Assembly: GCA_020796225.1 (NCBI GenBank)
Contig: CM036767.1
Location: 14,102,927-14,166,926 of the forward strand
DNA: 64,000 bases
Source: Arion vulgaris
Lineage: Eukaryota; Mollusca; Gastropoda; Stylommatophora; Arionidae
Direction of reading: 5' to 3'
The stretch's first letter is position 1. Every line of letters begins with the position of its first letter. The notes beneath the pieces are model-generated. The model was given only the letters and a program-made list of their open reading frames with translations, was not told the DNA's origin and did not search any database. Below, in pieces: positions 43,285 through 53,074 of the stretch. A program made the translations under genes and the position numbers.

Positions 43285-43799
43285 ATGAGCTCCCATAGTG
43301 GAAAGATGGTTGGGCGTCGGATTAAGCGTGAGGTTGTCAAGGAGACTGACGTAATACACAAGTCGGACATAAAGGTGGCCAGGTCCTTTCAGAATCTGCA
43401 TGTAATTCCGTCAGACGAATGTACGGCAAATCAGAAAATACTTTATAGAACATTTGAAGATTGTGGATATTTGACAAGAATTCCAGATTTTCATTGTGAC
43501 GTAGCGACACCAGTGAAAATAAATGTGCAGGAAAATCATTCGATAACAAATAGTTGTCAAAATAAAACTCACTTAATTTCATACAGAACGATTGAAACTG
43601 ATCAAGATGTATCGCCATCACACAGTTTTGTACATTCATTCAGGTCATGTTTGTGTCCACCTGTTGAATCTAGTAAGTTATGTGGCAACTCTCTGTACGT
43701 GGACTACATCCCTTCTTATTCCAGCAGTGATCTTGACCTAGATACATCCCCGCAGTCGCCTGGTCATTTTACAGGAAGTGATGTAGTTGTGCAAAGAAG
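43285..43799 (+). CDS. Atonal-family bHLH factor, exon 1
   Basis: Encodes residues 1-171 of a predicted 228-residue proneural transcription factor, plus two bases of codon 172. This N-terminal part has no recognised domain. It has a Ser/Asp-rich, SP-containing segment near its end (SSSDLDLDTSPQSPG, about residues 151-165), typical of the poorly conserved region before an atonal bHLH. It ends VVVQRR at the donor AGAAG|GTGAGC. Joining to exon 2 rebuilds the basic region as [15 protein letters not shown]. The start is the first ATG after an in-frame stop. Expected role: nuclear DNA-binding dimer partner in sensory or neural fate, inferred from the family. Confidence 0.85.
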
Positions 43800-43856
43800 G
43801 TGAGCACTGTCTTCGTGATATCTTGGCTATTATTTTTATATATGTTGTCACGTGTG

Positions 43857-43985
43857 GGCGTCTGTGGCTTAGCGGTAGTGAGCTCGATCGTTCACAACCC
43901 TGGTTCTCTCTCTCTCTCTCGCGATCCCCGCCTAGACTGATGAACGAAATTTTATCATGAATTTTACTGCTGCTTTTTAGACCGT
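43857..43985 (+). mobile_element. SINE-E head
   Basis: Head GCGTCTGTGGCTTAGCGGTA, then a (CT)n expansion in place of part of the tRNA-like region. It is truncated at the array that follows. Confidence 0.65.
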
Positions 43986-43989
43986 CCCT

Positions 43990-44600
43990 GCGTACAGCTT
44001 CTCGTGAAGCTCTGTGTTATCTGGTCAAGCTGGCAGTCTTTGCAGTATGTGCTCCGTCCCTCCGTACAGCTTCTCGCAAAGCTCTGTGTTATCTGGTCAA
44101 GTTTCTTTTCTCTGGGCTGCTAGCCGCTGGCAGTCTTGCAGCCTCGTACAGCTTCTCGCGAAGCTCTGTGTTATCTGGTCAAGCTGGCAGTCTTGTAGTA
44201 TGTGCTCTGCCTCCGTACACTTCTCGCGAAGCTCTGTGTTATCGAGTCAAGTTTCTTTTTCTGGCTGCTAGCCGCTGGCAGTCTTGCAGCCTCCGTCACT
44301 TCTCGCGAAGCTCTGTGTTATCGGGTCAAGTTTTTTTCTGGGCTGCTAACAACTGGCAGTCTTGTAGTTCTCCGTACAGCTTCTGGTGACGCTCTGTGTT
44401 ATCTGGTCAAGCTGGCAGTCTTGTATGTGCTGTGCTCCTCCGTACACTTCTGCGAAGCTCTGTGTTATCGGGCCAAGCTGGCAGTCTTGTAGTATGTGCT
44501 CTGCCCCTCCGTACAGGTTCTCGAAGCCTGTGTTATCGAGTCAAGTTTCTTTTTCTGGGCTGCTAATAGCTGGCAGTCTTGTAGTATGTGCTCTGCCGTC
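43990..44600 (-). repeat. Array from the LINE-N Cys-knuckle region
   Basis: Eight or nine copies of a 55-85-bp unit. On the minus strand each starts around CTGCCAGCTTGACCAGATAA and GCTTCGCGAGAAGCTGTACG. The longest units code DCQLLAAQKKKLDSIT, the segment after EHILQ. Shorter units lack the LLAAQKK part. Confidence 0.85.
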
Positions 44601-45110
44601 ATGTCTGCCTTTTCAAAATGGCACAGGCTAGTTATGCCAATTTTAAATTTGTTAAACATGTGGGCACGGAGTCTGTTATGGTCGGTACGGAGCAGAATAT
44701 TGCAACTTGTTCACTACGGACAGACCATAGTACCCATCATTGCTGTTGTGTTGTGGGTGGTCTTTCGACCATTTTTATTGTACTGCCAGCCGATTGTTGT
44801 TCTGGCCTCCTCATAGCTGATCTCGTGATCAGTCTGCGGTAGTCGCCTACCTTCTTTTACTAGCCTGTCGGCTTCATCATTACCGCTTATGTTGCAATGT
44901 GATGGTATCCATTGAATGACAGTGCGTTTAAGTGAGTTTACTAGTACACCGAGGATCGCTTTCAACTCCTTGTGTTCTGTTTTGGCTGCGGTTTTTAGTG
45001 CAGTGATGACCGACAACGCAAGCATACCTGGTTCAAATACCGCGGCAGGCAGTTTGGAAGAAAATTTGTTATCGTGTATATTTACGAACGGTAAAATAGA
45101 CCTCACCGTT
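44601..45110 (-). mobile_element. LINE-N, RNase H region
   Basis: Minus strand: VIQWIPSHCNISGNDEADRL (end of an RNase H domain, with the conserved H and D), KEGRRLPQTDHEISYEEA, then RAHMFNKFKIGIT and MTAEHILQDC. Frameshifted. A SINE-E scrap (CCGTTCAGAAAGCAATGGGA) follows at 45107-45215. Confidence 0.82.
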
Positions 45111-45282
45111 CAGAAAGCAATGGGAAACTACTGAATGTAAAACTGGTGCCTAGAAAGTAGACGACTCCTTTACTGTGGTTGATGGCAACATCTTGTAAAG
45201 GATATGCCACGTTTTTCATTTTCATTCATGTCGTCACGTAGTATACACTTTGCTGAACGTCGCTCTAATCATTTTGAGGGCC

Positions 45283-45820
45283 CCTGTGGCTAAGTGGTTA
45301 AGCCCTTTGGTTAAGCCCTTGTGAGTCGTGGGTTCGAGTCCGGACCGCGCCATTCTGTTCACGAGTGCAGTTTTTCCAGAGACCCTAGGATTGTTGCTGG
45401 AACTACGGAGTTCGTGCTCTGTGCAATACTCTCGGCAGGTAAAAAAAAAGTAAAGTAAAGTAACCCTTTCATACCTCATGGTATATAGGGCAATACAGTG
45501 TTAGGTCTGTATTTTTCATTGACCGTCGGCACACGATTGGTGATGTGGTCAGCATCACGCCGGCCGCCTTTACTTTCCCAGAGCATGTCTGGTACCCAGT
45601 TGAGGCTGGGTCGACCTGAGACCCGTCGCGGTCGGGAAAAATTCCACGCACACTGCGGGAGTTGAACCTAGACCACCAGCCTTGTGAAGCGAGTTCACTA
45701 ACAACTACGCTACAGCGGCTCTCCACTCTCGGCAGGTGGCGTGCCATTTCTGAAGAGAGGGGCCTAGCCGTATGGGTTAAAACCCGGTGCAATGAAGTCA
45801 ATCCTTCGGCTTTTAAACCC
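45283..45820 (+). mobile_element. SINE-C split by SINE-D
   Basis: The head with GTGGTTAAGCCCTTTGG and GGGTTCGAGTCC is the best B box of the family. The left half ends at 45440 and the right half (GTGCCATTTCTGAAGAGAGG to GAAGTCAATCCTTCGGC) resumes at 45725. Confidence 0.88.
45441..45724 (-). mobile_element. SINE-D, complete, with 13-bp duplication
   Basis: Minus strand: GAGAGCCGCTGTAGCGTAGT (A box), GGTTCAACTCCC (B box), the body with GCGGCCGGCGTGATGCTGAC and an end of GTTACTTTACTTTAC plus T-rich bases. ACTCTCGGCAGGT flanks it (45428-45440 and 45725-45737). 284 bp, reference copy. Confidence 0.93.
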
Positions 45821-45903
45821 TTTTTATAGCCATATGATGGACTACGGCTGCACTCATTTCTCCCGGTCTCTTTATCGCTGCATTCATTGTTTTATTAATA
45901 CTA

Positions 45904-46072
45904 CAGGGGCGGCTCGTCATTAAGGGCCAGTAGGGCCCGGCCCCACCAAAAACCGAAAGGAGAATAACTTCCCAGAACAGACAAATAATAGTAAATACTC
46001 ACCAAAAAAACATGATTTTTCCGAAAATTTGTGCCTGGCCCCACCAAGAAAATTGACCACGAGCCGCCACTG
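45904..46072. mobile_element. hAT-type MITE, diverged centre
   Basis: Terminal repeats CAGGGGCGGCTCGT and ACGAGCCGCCACTG. The interior around 45950-46000 is replaced by unrelated bases. No clear duplication. Confidence 0.8.
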
Positions 46073-46202
46073 CTAGGTTGCCACTGTCGTCTTGGTCGTC
46101 CACTGCCCTCAATTACTGCTTTCTCTCTCTTCTACTATGTGACGTTATTTTTTTAGTATTTTGTTTGTGTATTATTGTAGTTGCTATAATCTTGGATTCT
46201 CA

Positions 46203-46300
46203 GACGCCCGAGTGGTTACCGGGGCCCAAATTTGGGATGTAAAGAATAGAACCACTGTTACCTGCCACGCATGTCGTAAGAGGCGGCTAAGGAGGTTGGT
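46203..46300 (+). mobile_element. SINE-B head, truncated
   Basis: GCCCGAGTGGTTACCGGGGC to GTCGTAAGAGGCGGCTAAGG with no tail. Confidence 0.8.
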
Positions 46301-46875
46301 TATCTTGTCGTACCACCTGATGTTCATAATCTTGCGGAGACATCGAAAGTGAAAGATGTTATATATATATATACATAGTCCGTGTGTTGTCGGGGCGTAA
46401 AGTTTCGCTACTGTAGAATTGATGGTTTTGATGCAATTCGCATTAGAATTGTGGGCATGAATTGTTGAGCGGACTATAACAATAATAAAGAAATTCAAAT
46501 TTCAAATAAATTAACTGACGCCAACTAAATGTAGAAAAAATAAATCACTCTTCAGGAACTTGGCTTATAAAACACAAAAATTGCAACCCAATCGTCAAGC
46601 TTCCAATCCTCGTACTGTTGAGGCGCAGAGAAAGCAAGCTGAACGAAAAAATTTGAGACGCAACACCCACATGTCCAACCTTTATCATGTATGATGGCCC
46701 ACCTGCGGTAGAGGATTATGTTCCAGAATGGGACTCTATAGTCACCTCTGCACACAACAGAGAGGTCCAGCAACACATGTCTGAAGCTGTTACTATCGCT
46801 TGCGATGGATGCTATTAATCAAGAAGTTCTGAATTGATTGAATATGGTTCTCGTTATGGAGTATGCGATACTAAT
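46301..46875. other. Unassigned intronic sequence
   Basis: No repeat family was recognised. At 46683-46800 the plus strand reads YDGPPAVEDYVPEWDSIVTS without stops, perhaps a decayed coding remnant of unknown origin. Confidence 0.3.
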
Positions 46876-47360
46876 TTTCTTCTACTTCGCTCCATATTTA
46901 TCACTTGTTAAACCACTCTTTGTGATCTGTATGTGATCCGAGCCTGGGTGATTGTACGTTATGCCAGTTATGCGCCTACAAGAAGGCCAGCACATCCGAT
47001 TCCTGCGATGCTAGATATTTACTAGGGTAGCTTCCCTAGACCCCTACCTCAGTCAGCTCTCACGATATGCCTTCTAGGTCGCAGTGTTAATATTCTTTGC
47101 CACTTGCCTGCCCATCGTGTTCGTAGCGCGTTGGACTACGGGTGACAAGCTCTCTGTGAGTGCGGGTTAAATTTCGTGTGCTGGCAGAAAAGCCACAGGT
47201 TCACGGTGTTCGTGGCACCGAACCGAAGGGTTACGATGTCCATGGCACCGAGCCGAAGAGCTGAAAAGCTCAAGTGCTTCTGGATCGGTAAAAAAATTAA
47301 AAAAAAATTAAAAAAATTTCTTTGCTCTCATTGCGAACCTCGGCAACACACAAGCAACTA
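46876..47360 (-). mobile_element. SINE-B1 split by SINE-A
   Basis: Tail half 46876-47100 (CGCTCCATATTTATCACTTG) and head scrap 47318-47360 (TTGCGAACCTCGGCAACACA). Confidence 0.8.
47101..47317 (+). mobile_element. SINE-A nested in SINE-B1
   Basis: Complete copy with a long A/T tail. TTCTTTGC occurs on both sides (47093-47100 and 47318-47325). Confidence 0.85.
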
Positions 47361-47529
47361 ATGTTCTAAATGATACAACACGAGCAACAATTATTAGCAA
47401 CATGTCGAATATTTGCATATGAAACAAGTAATGAATGTGAAGCATGGATATTTAACAAGGTAATGGAAAAAACATATTTGTGATTTTGAATATAAGCGTT
47501 ACATAAGAGCCCTCCTTATATTAACTACA

Positions 47530-48056
47530 CGCTCGAGTGGTTGCCGGGGCCCAAGTTTGGGGTGTAAAGAATAGAACCACTGTTACCGCCACGCATGTCG
47601 TAAGAGGCGACTAAGGAGGTTTGGCTGAATCGGATGCACGTGTCCGCTAGGGAATGCGAACCCGAAACAAATGCTTGCAGAAAACGGATGCACCAGGCCG
47701 TAAGGCGCATAACATGGTGCAACGACCCTCACAATGAGAAATGGGATAACGGATTCTACGGTCACCAATCTGCCTAGGAGATTTAGTCATGCAGTAAGAA
47801 TGTCAGACCTACCATCACGAGGGTGGCCAAAACTTACTGCGGAAGAGGTCGGCACAAACGGGGAAGCAGAAATCATAGGAATTATATCCTACAGAACTGC
47901 CCCCAGTATGCAAACTTGAGAAGAAAGAGGTGGCCCACTTACACTAGCGTCCAAGACAAACTGTATGGCGTGGCTGATAATCTGAGGCAGACGGCTGCCT
48001 TTATTAGAGAATCCGAAATCCCAATCTAGTGAGAACGCAGAAGAAGAAGAAGAAGA
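47530..48056 (+). mobile_element. SINE-B3, complete, 12-bp duplication
   Basis: A 527-bp composite. The SINE-B head is followed by the B3 body, then by a tail reading LQNCPQYANLRRKRWPTYTS and VQDKLYGVADNLRQTAAFI to a stop and (GAA)n, i.e. the LINE-N C-terminus almost intact in a stop-free frame. ATATTAACTACA flanks it (47518-47529 and 48057-48068). Confidence 0.93.
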
Positions 48057-48139
48057 ATATTAACTACAGAGATGAGAACAAATAGATCTAGCCAGAAAAA
48101 ACAATCAACGAAAATTGACTGATGCTACAAATAAGAATG

Positions 48140-48259
48140 GCGAAACGCGTAACAGAGTACTGTAGTTTTACATAATATAACAACAATGACAATGCACAGC
48201 AACGTTTCGACCAAAAGGCCTTTATCAAGTAAACGATACAACAGGAGTTTTTTTTACAG
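48140..48259 (-). mobile_element. Penelope-like fragment, 11-bp duplication
   Basis: A 120-bp terminal piece with AACGTTTCGACCAAAAGGCC and TTTATCAAGTAAACG. AAATAAGAATG flanks both sides (48129-48139 and 48260-48270), so it inserted in this short form. Confidence 0.88.
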
Positions 48260-48539
48260 AAATAAGAATGAGGAAATGTAAGTATTTTGGACATATATAA
48301 AGAGACACAAAATGTTGGAGAAGACCATCATGGAAGGAGGCATTAGAGACCACGGAGAAGATGGATTCAGGATGTATCTGATGGTTTGAGCATGACAGCT
48401 GCAGAGGCGGGACATCTGGCCCATGAGAGAGAGAAATTCCGAAGGACGGTTAGGGTAGCAACATTCTGCCCAGTACAGGCTAACTGATGATGATGAAAAA
48501 GTAATGACTATATATGCATGTAAAATATATATTACAGGT

Positions 48540-49128
48540 AATATTGTTATTACCGGCAAAGAGAAGAAGAGGAATACCACGGAGAAGATGGATTCAGGAT
48601 GTAACTGATGTAACTGATGTAAAAGAAAGATTACAACATGTGAAATGAGATGTCTACGAAAAGATGTCAACGTTAAAAGACGAGATAGAATGAGAAACGA
48701 GAATATCAGAAGCATCGTTGGTACTATATCATGCATACAGTACATCGAGAAGCAAAGATTCAAGTGGTTCGACCATCTAATGAGAATGGAACCATATTTA
48801 CTACCATCACGTGCCTATAATAATCGACACTCAGGGCGCAGAGCACGAGGCAGGCCAAGAACACGATGGATAGATAACATCTCAGAGTCCCTGCGAAAGC
48901 ATGGACTGACAACGTCAAGCGCAACACACCTGGCACAAGATAGGAAACTAACTCTCCCCACGACGCTTCACGGCAAATATGGTTAAGATAAGATAAGATA
49001 AAACTGATGGTTTGAACATGACGGCTGCAGAGGCAGGACATCTGGCCCATGAGAGAGAAATTCCGGAGGACTGTTGGGGTAGCAAAGTTCTGCTCAGGAC
49101 AAGCTATTTGATGATGATGATGAATATT
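48540..49128 (+). mobile_element. LINE-W split by LINE-X
   Basis: LINE-W halves 48552-48611 and 49002-49128, the latter with GGTTTGAACATGACGGCTGC and the GACAAGCTATTTGATGATGA end. Confidence 0.82.
48620..49001 (+). mobile_element. LINE-X 3' end nested in LINE-W
   Basis: Encodes EMRCLRKDVNVKRRDRMRNE, FKWFDHLMRMEPYLLPSRA, RRARGRPRTRWIDNISESLR and KHGLTTSSATHLAQDRKLT, then an (AAGAT)n tail. AACTGATG occurs at 48603-48610 (and 48612) and 49002-49009, the probable duplication. Confidence 0.88.
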
Positions 49129-49171
49129 GTTATTATAATTTGTTAATTTTTGTTTCTCTCAAATTTGGCAG

Positions 49172-49343
49172 GTCAAGTGCCAACGCCAGAGAAAGAAGAA
49201 GAATGCAGAGTATGAACGCTGCTTTTGATCGTCTTCGAAGCGTTATTCCTTCTTTTGGTGGTCACAGGAAATTGTCTAAATACGAGACTCTGCAAATGGC
49301 ACAAAGTTACATCACTGCCCTCCAGGAAGTGCTCAAACATTAA
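49172..49343 (+). CDS. Atonal-family bHLH factor, exon 2
   Basis: Encodes residues 172-228: the basic region [12 protein letters not shown], helix 1 [15 protein letters not shown], a short loop HRKLSKYE, helix 2 [18 protein letters not shown], then a stop. The ANARERRRM basic region and [14 protein letters not shown] helix 2 are diagnostic of the atonal (ATOH1/ATOH7/Atonal) family. They differ from neurogenin/NeuroD and from ATOH8, which has a different loop and helix. The bHLH is the last part of the protein, as in Drosophila Atonal. The acceptor is TTTGGCAG|GTCAAG. A vertebrate-style gene number is not assigned, because the family is known only to group level from this sequence. Confidence 0.92.
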
Positions 49344-49375
49344 TTTAAGTTCATTTGTTTGCCAACGGAGAAGGC

Positions 49376-49381
49376 AATAAA
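49376..49381 (+). promoter_or_regulatory. Poly(A) signal, atonal gene
   Basis: AATAAA lies 33 bp after the stop codon. A SINE-B1 begins 16 bp further on, so it may overlap the cleavage region. Confidence 0.6.
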
Positions 49382-49396
49382 ATTATAAAGAAGTTA

Positions 49397-49658
49397 CCCG
49401 TGTGGTGCCGGGGCCCACAAGGGAAGCAAAGAATAGTACCACTGTGACCTACAAGACATGTTGTAAGAGGCGACTAAGGTAGGAGCCTAGGAAAGCTACC
49501 CTAGTAAAAATAAAAAGCGTCGCAGAAATTGGATGAACTGAGCTACTTGTAGGCGCCTAACTGGCACAACGTACAATTGCCCTTATGCTCAAATCACATA
49601 CAAATCAGAAAGAGTGGGTAATAAGTGGTTGATATGAAGCTTTCGAAGAAGAAGAAGC
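49397..49658 (+). mobile_element. SINE-B1, complete reference copy
   Basis: GTGTGGTGCCGGGGCCCACA, TGTTGTAAGAGGCGACTAAG, CTACTTGTAGGCGCCTAACT, AGTGGTTGATATGAAGC and GAAGAAGAAGC. About 260 bp. Confidence 0.9.
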
Positions 49659-49717
49659 TAAATGAGTGTTTATCAGTCTGTGTCATATTCTATGTTCAAG
49701 TTGCCAGGTACGTCATC

Positions 49718-49856
49718 AGTTATATCATCAGTTATATCATCAGTTATATCATCAGTTATATCATCAGTTATATCATCAGTTATATCATCAGTTATATCAT
49801 CAGTTATATCATCAGTTATATCATCAATTATATCATCAGTTATATCATCAGTTATT
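49718..49856. repeat. 12-bp minisatellite
   Basis: About 11 copies of ATCAGTTATATC. They read SYII in one frame and are not a gene. Confidence 0.95.
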
Positions 49857-50440
49857 TATTTTGGTTATTGGTTACTGAACTGACATCTCAGCACTCCGGG
49901 CAGACCCATAGCTGCTAAGTCACCCCAACAGATATCGAAGGGTATGTATACTGATGGTTCCGGTGGCTCGCTGGTTAAACACATGTCTCTCATAATCCCC
50001 TCGAGCATCCAGTTCAACGTGTACAACGTGTATTTTCAAACTCACTAAATCGCTGGATTTATTCAACGTCAATTTTAGTCTCCTCATTCACAGTAGATCG
50101 CCAAGAGACCGAAGAACGTCCCTTTATCCATCCTAAACTCCCCAACAATCGATGCAAACATGTCTGCTCTCTTCGTTGCCGAGAACACCCGCATGACCAA
50201 AGCAATAGATCCACGTGAGTCTCTGGAGTTTAGAAACCTCTATAGACGACATCCACTCATATCGCAACCCGCCATTCTGGATCTTCCAAAGTATCGACTA
50301 ATTGTCAGAAACAACAACGGCTCCAGTAAATGGAGTCAAAGAGTCATCAGTTAATTAATATTATAATAAGTTGTATGTTGCTCTTCCATTAGAAGTGCAG
50401 AAGACAGCTATCTATTCATTCAATAAATAAAGAATTTTAC
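49857..50440 (+). repeat. Dispersed repeat family H, longest copy
   Basis: Starts TTGGTTATTGGTTACTGAAC and ends near TCAATAAATAAAGAATTTT, an A-rich end with AATAAA, suggesting a retroposed RNA. A 64-codon frame at 50160-50354 (MSALFVAENTRMTKAIDPRE...) has no family I recognise. Relatives at 39620 and 63680. Confidence 0.6.
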
Positions 50441-50474
50441 TCTGATCGAGTCAGTTATGGGTGCATAGTCTTCT

Positions 50475-50559
50475 TGCAACGTTTCTGGAACCCACAGGGA
50501 CAGCGAAAAAAAGGGAAGCCTAGAAATACATGGAGACGAGATTTGGAGGCAGAGATGAA
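50475..50559 (+). mobile_element. LINE-Q scrap
   Basis: GGAACCCACAGGGACAGCG and AATACATGGAGACGAGATTT match the LINE-Q end. Confidence 0.75.
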
Positions 50560-51150
50560 CATTCTTATTTGTGAAATATACACGTGAATAATGTCAAAAT
50601 ACAACAGACTCCAGAATTCAAATATCTCGGGAGTATATTCACAGCAGATGGAAAGATGGACTGAGAAATCGAGACTAGAGGCCAGAAGGCAAATGTAGTG
50701 ACATACCAACTGTCACCACTATTAAAACATCCAAGCATTAACATGGCAGTAAAACGACAACTGATAAACTGCATATTTATTCCAACTCTCTACTATCAGT
50801 GCCAAACATGGCCCCTGACTAAGACACAAGAAAGAAAGATTACAACATGTGAAATGAGATATCTACGAAAAGATGTCAACGTTACAAGGCGAGATAGAGT
50901 GAGAAATGAGAATATCAGAAGCATCGTTGGTACACTACCATGCATACAGTACATCGAGAAGGAAAGAATCAAGTGGTTCGGCCATCTAATGAGAATGGAA
51001 CCACATTTACTACCATCACGTGCCTATAATAATAATCGACACTCAGGGAGCAGACACGAGGCAGGCCAAGAACACGATGGATAGATAACATCTCAGAGTC
51101 CCAGCGAAAGCATGGACTGACAACGTCAAGCGCAACACACCTGGCACAAG
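50560..51150 (+). mobile_element. LINE-X, RT end to C-terminus
   Basis: Encodes PEFKYLGSIFTADGKMD, VVTYQLSPLLKHPSINMAVK, QTWPLTKTQERKITTCEMRY, then IKWFGHLMRMEPHLLPSRA. Frame lost after 51050. Confidence 0.85.
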
Positions 51151-51300
51151 GACGATGGCCCCACCCGTTCAGAAAGCAATGGCAAACTACTGAACGTATA
51201 ATGCCTAGAAAAATCAAAAACAGTGTTAAAAGCAGCGGAGTTGGTTCGCAAAGTCCTGTAAAGGATATGCAATTAACTTTAACTTTAATACACCAAGTGG
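51150..51300 (+). mobile_element. SINE-E, 3' half
   Basis: CCGTTCAGAAAGCAATGGCA to GTCCTGTAAAGGATATGCAA, then (AACTTT)n. Confidence 0.75.
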
Positions 51301-51600
51301 ACCACAGAGCCACATATATGTGGTTTTGCAGAAGAATGATGAGAATCCCATGGACTACTAAAATAACTAATGTTGAGGTGTTGAATGAGGTCAAGACACA
51401 GAGAAAGCTTATCATTAATATAAGAAAGAGGCAGTCATCATTTTTCGGACATGAGATGAGAAAGGAGGTTTCCACACATTGTAACAACCGGTAAAATCGA
51501 GAGGAGACGAGACAGAGGAAGACAGAGAGAGACAATTTTGGATAGTATGACTTCATGGCAGGGAAGAGATGATAACAAACACCAGAGACAGAGATTTGTG
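51300..51600 (+). mobile_element. RTE-like LINE C-terminus
   Basis: CRRMMRIPWTTKITNVEVLN, RKRQSSFFGHEMRKE and a frame-shifted TILDSMTSWQGRDD block are the characteristic RTE C-terminal segments. It abuts LINE-Q. Confidence 0.75.
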
Positions 51601-52480
51601 GAGATCCATGATCGTCTACAATGGAATCCAATGGACTCTGACAGAGCAACTAGATGATCTGGACTTCGCTGATGATATAGCCCTTCTGTCACATACACAA
51701 AATCAGATGCAGGATAAGCTTAACACATTGAATCAAAGGTCCCAGCAACTAGGGCTGAACATTCATAAGGGAAAGACAAAGATATTGAGAATTAACCAAG
51801 CAAACGACAACTCGATCTCCTTGGGGGAAATCCCACTTCAAGAGGTAGAATCATACACATATTTGGGCAGCAACGTAGACAAAGAGGGTGGAACAGATAG
51901 AGATGTTAAAATAAGAATACAGAAGGCAAGGGAGCTTTCATTGCACTGGGAAACATTTGGAAGTCCAAAGAAATCAAATCTAGAAAAAAAATTCGGATAT
52001 TTAACTCTAATGTTAAAGCAGTTCTACTGTATGGGTCAGAAACATGGAGAACAACTAAAACAATAGCGCATAAATTGCAAACATTCATCAACTGGTGTCT
52101 GCGCAGAATAGAGGGAATAAGATGGTATGATAGGGTCACAAATGAGGAACTTATGGAGAGAACAAGACAGATTCCAGTGAACGAACAGGTTAAAAAGACG
52201 CTGGCGCTGGATAGGACACACTTTGCGAAAACCGGAGGGAATATAACAAGAAGGGTCCTTGCCTGGAACCCTCAGGGACAGCGAAAGAAGGGGGCCGAGA
52301 AATACATGGAGACGAGATTTGGAGGCAGAGATCAACAATATAAAGAAGAGCTGGAGGGAGCTGCAGGAGATAGCTAGAGATAGGAAGACTTGGCATGAGT
52401 TGGTTGAGGGCCTATGCCCCAACCCCGGGTAAAAAGGCAAAGAGAGAGAGAGAGAGATGATCGTCTACGCCAGCCGGCAC
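51600..52480 (+). mobile_element. LINE-Q, RT to 3' end
   Basis: DDLDFADDIALLSHTQNQMQ at 51655 (catalytic FADD intact), LGLNIHKGKTKILRINQ, VESYTYLGSNVDKEGGTDRD, the RRWRWIGHTLRKP block at 52190 (other frame), then NTWRRDLEAEINNIKKSWRE and KTWHELVEGLCPNPG, ending in a GA-rich tail. Frameshifts at about 52060 and 52270. RTE-like. Confidence 0.88.
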
Positions 52481-52811
52481 GGCACCTGATGATGATGAGT
52501 TCACCAAATACGAGTAATTTTGACAGTCGATGGTTTAGTATGCAAACTACATGAACTGCTCAGCGAGTCAGGGACTGCATCGTTAGCTGTCATATTATTA
52601 AAGAATCACGTCATGTTAAAATACATTTCTGGTGTTTACTGAGCTTCCAGTACAAATATGATTGTGTTTGATCACTTTGTTTTCTGTGTGAATGATTACT
52701 GAGTGCTAATACATTGTGCATTTTATTCTTGTATGCAATGCATTGTTGATATTTAGTCAGTGAAATATGAACATTGTAAGGAAAGTAATGGTGGATGTGA
52801 ATAGTGGTGGT
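52481..52811. other. Unassigned spacer
   Basis: No repeat or gene was recognised. Confidence 0.4.
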
Positions 52812-53064
52812 GGTTGTCCGAGTGGTTACTGGGGCCTAAATATGGGGTGTAAAGAATAGAAACACTGTTACCTTCCACGCATGTTGTAAGAGGCGACTAA
52901 GGAGGTTTGGATGAAATCGGATGCACATGACCTAAACGTGTAGAAGTCATGCGTTTAGGGCCTACCAAACAAATGTGAAACGTATACACGTTCTTGGCAA
53001 AGATCAAATATATCACAAAGATTGTTTTAAATTGGTCGTAAAGAACGAACGCAAAGAAGAATAG
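52812..53064 (+). mobile_element. SINE-B2
   Basis: Head GTCCGAGTGGTTACTGGGGC, B2 tail GTAGAAGTCATGCGTTTAGG and the end GAACGAACGCAAAGAAGAA. Confidence 0.88.
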
Positions 53065-53074
53065 TTGTGGTAAT

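Larger units (their letters stand above)
47400..48500 (+). mobile_element. LINE-W with two nested elements
   Basis: LINE-W pieces at 47400-47529, 48057-48139 and 48260-48500 align in order with 33956-34395 (AACAAGGTAATGG, GATGAGAACAAATAGATCTA, CATCATGGAAGGAGGCATTA). The gaps are filled by SINE-B3 and a Penelope-like piece. Confidence 0.85.
43800..49171 (+). other. Intron of the atonal gene
   Basis: A 5.4-kb phase-2 intron, GTGAGC...TTTGGCAG, splitting the codon just before the basic region. Nearly all of it is mobile elements (listed separately). The part without recognised repeat is about 46301-46875. Confidence 0.85.

Noticed and set aside
49625..49918. SYII-repeat frame after the atonal gene
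   Set aside because: A 12-bp minisatellite; not linked to the bHLH gene.
50160..50354. 64-codon frame MSALFVAENTRM...
   Set aside because: Lies in dispersed repeat family H; the corresponding segment at 63985 is cut by the window, so conservation cannot be judged.
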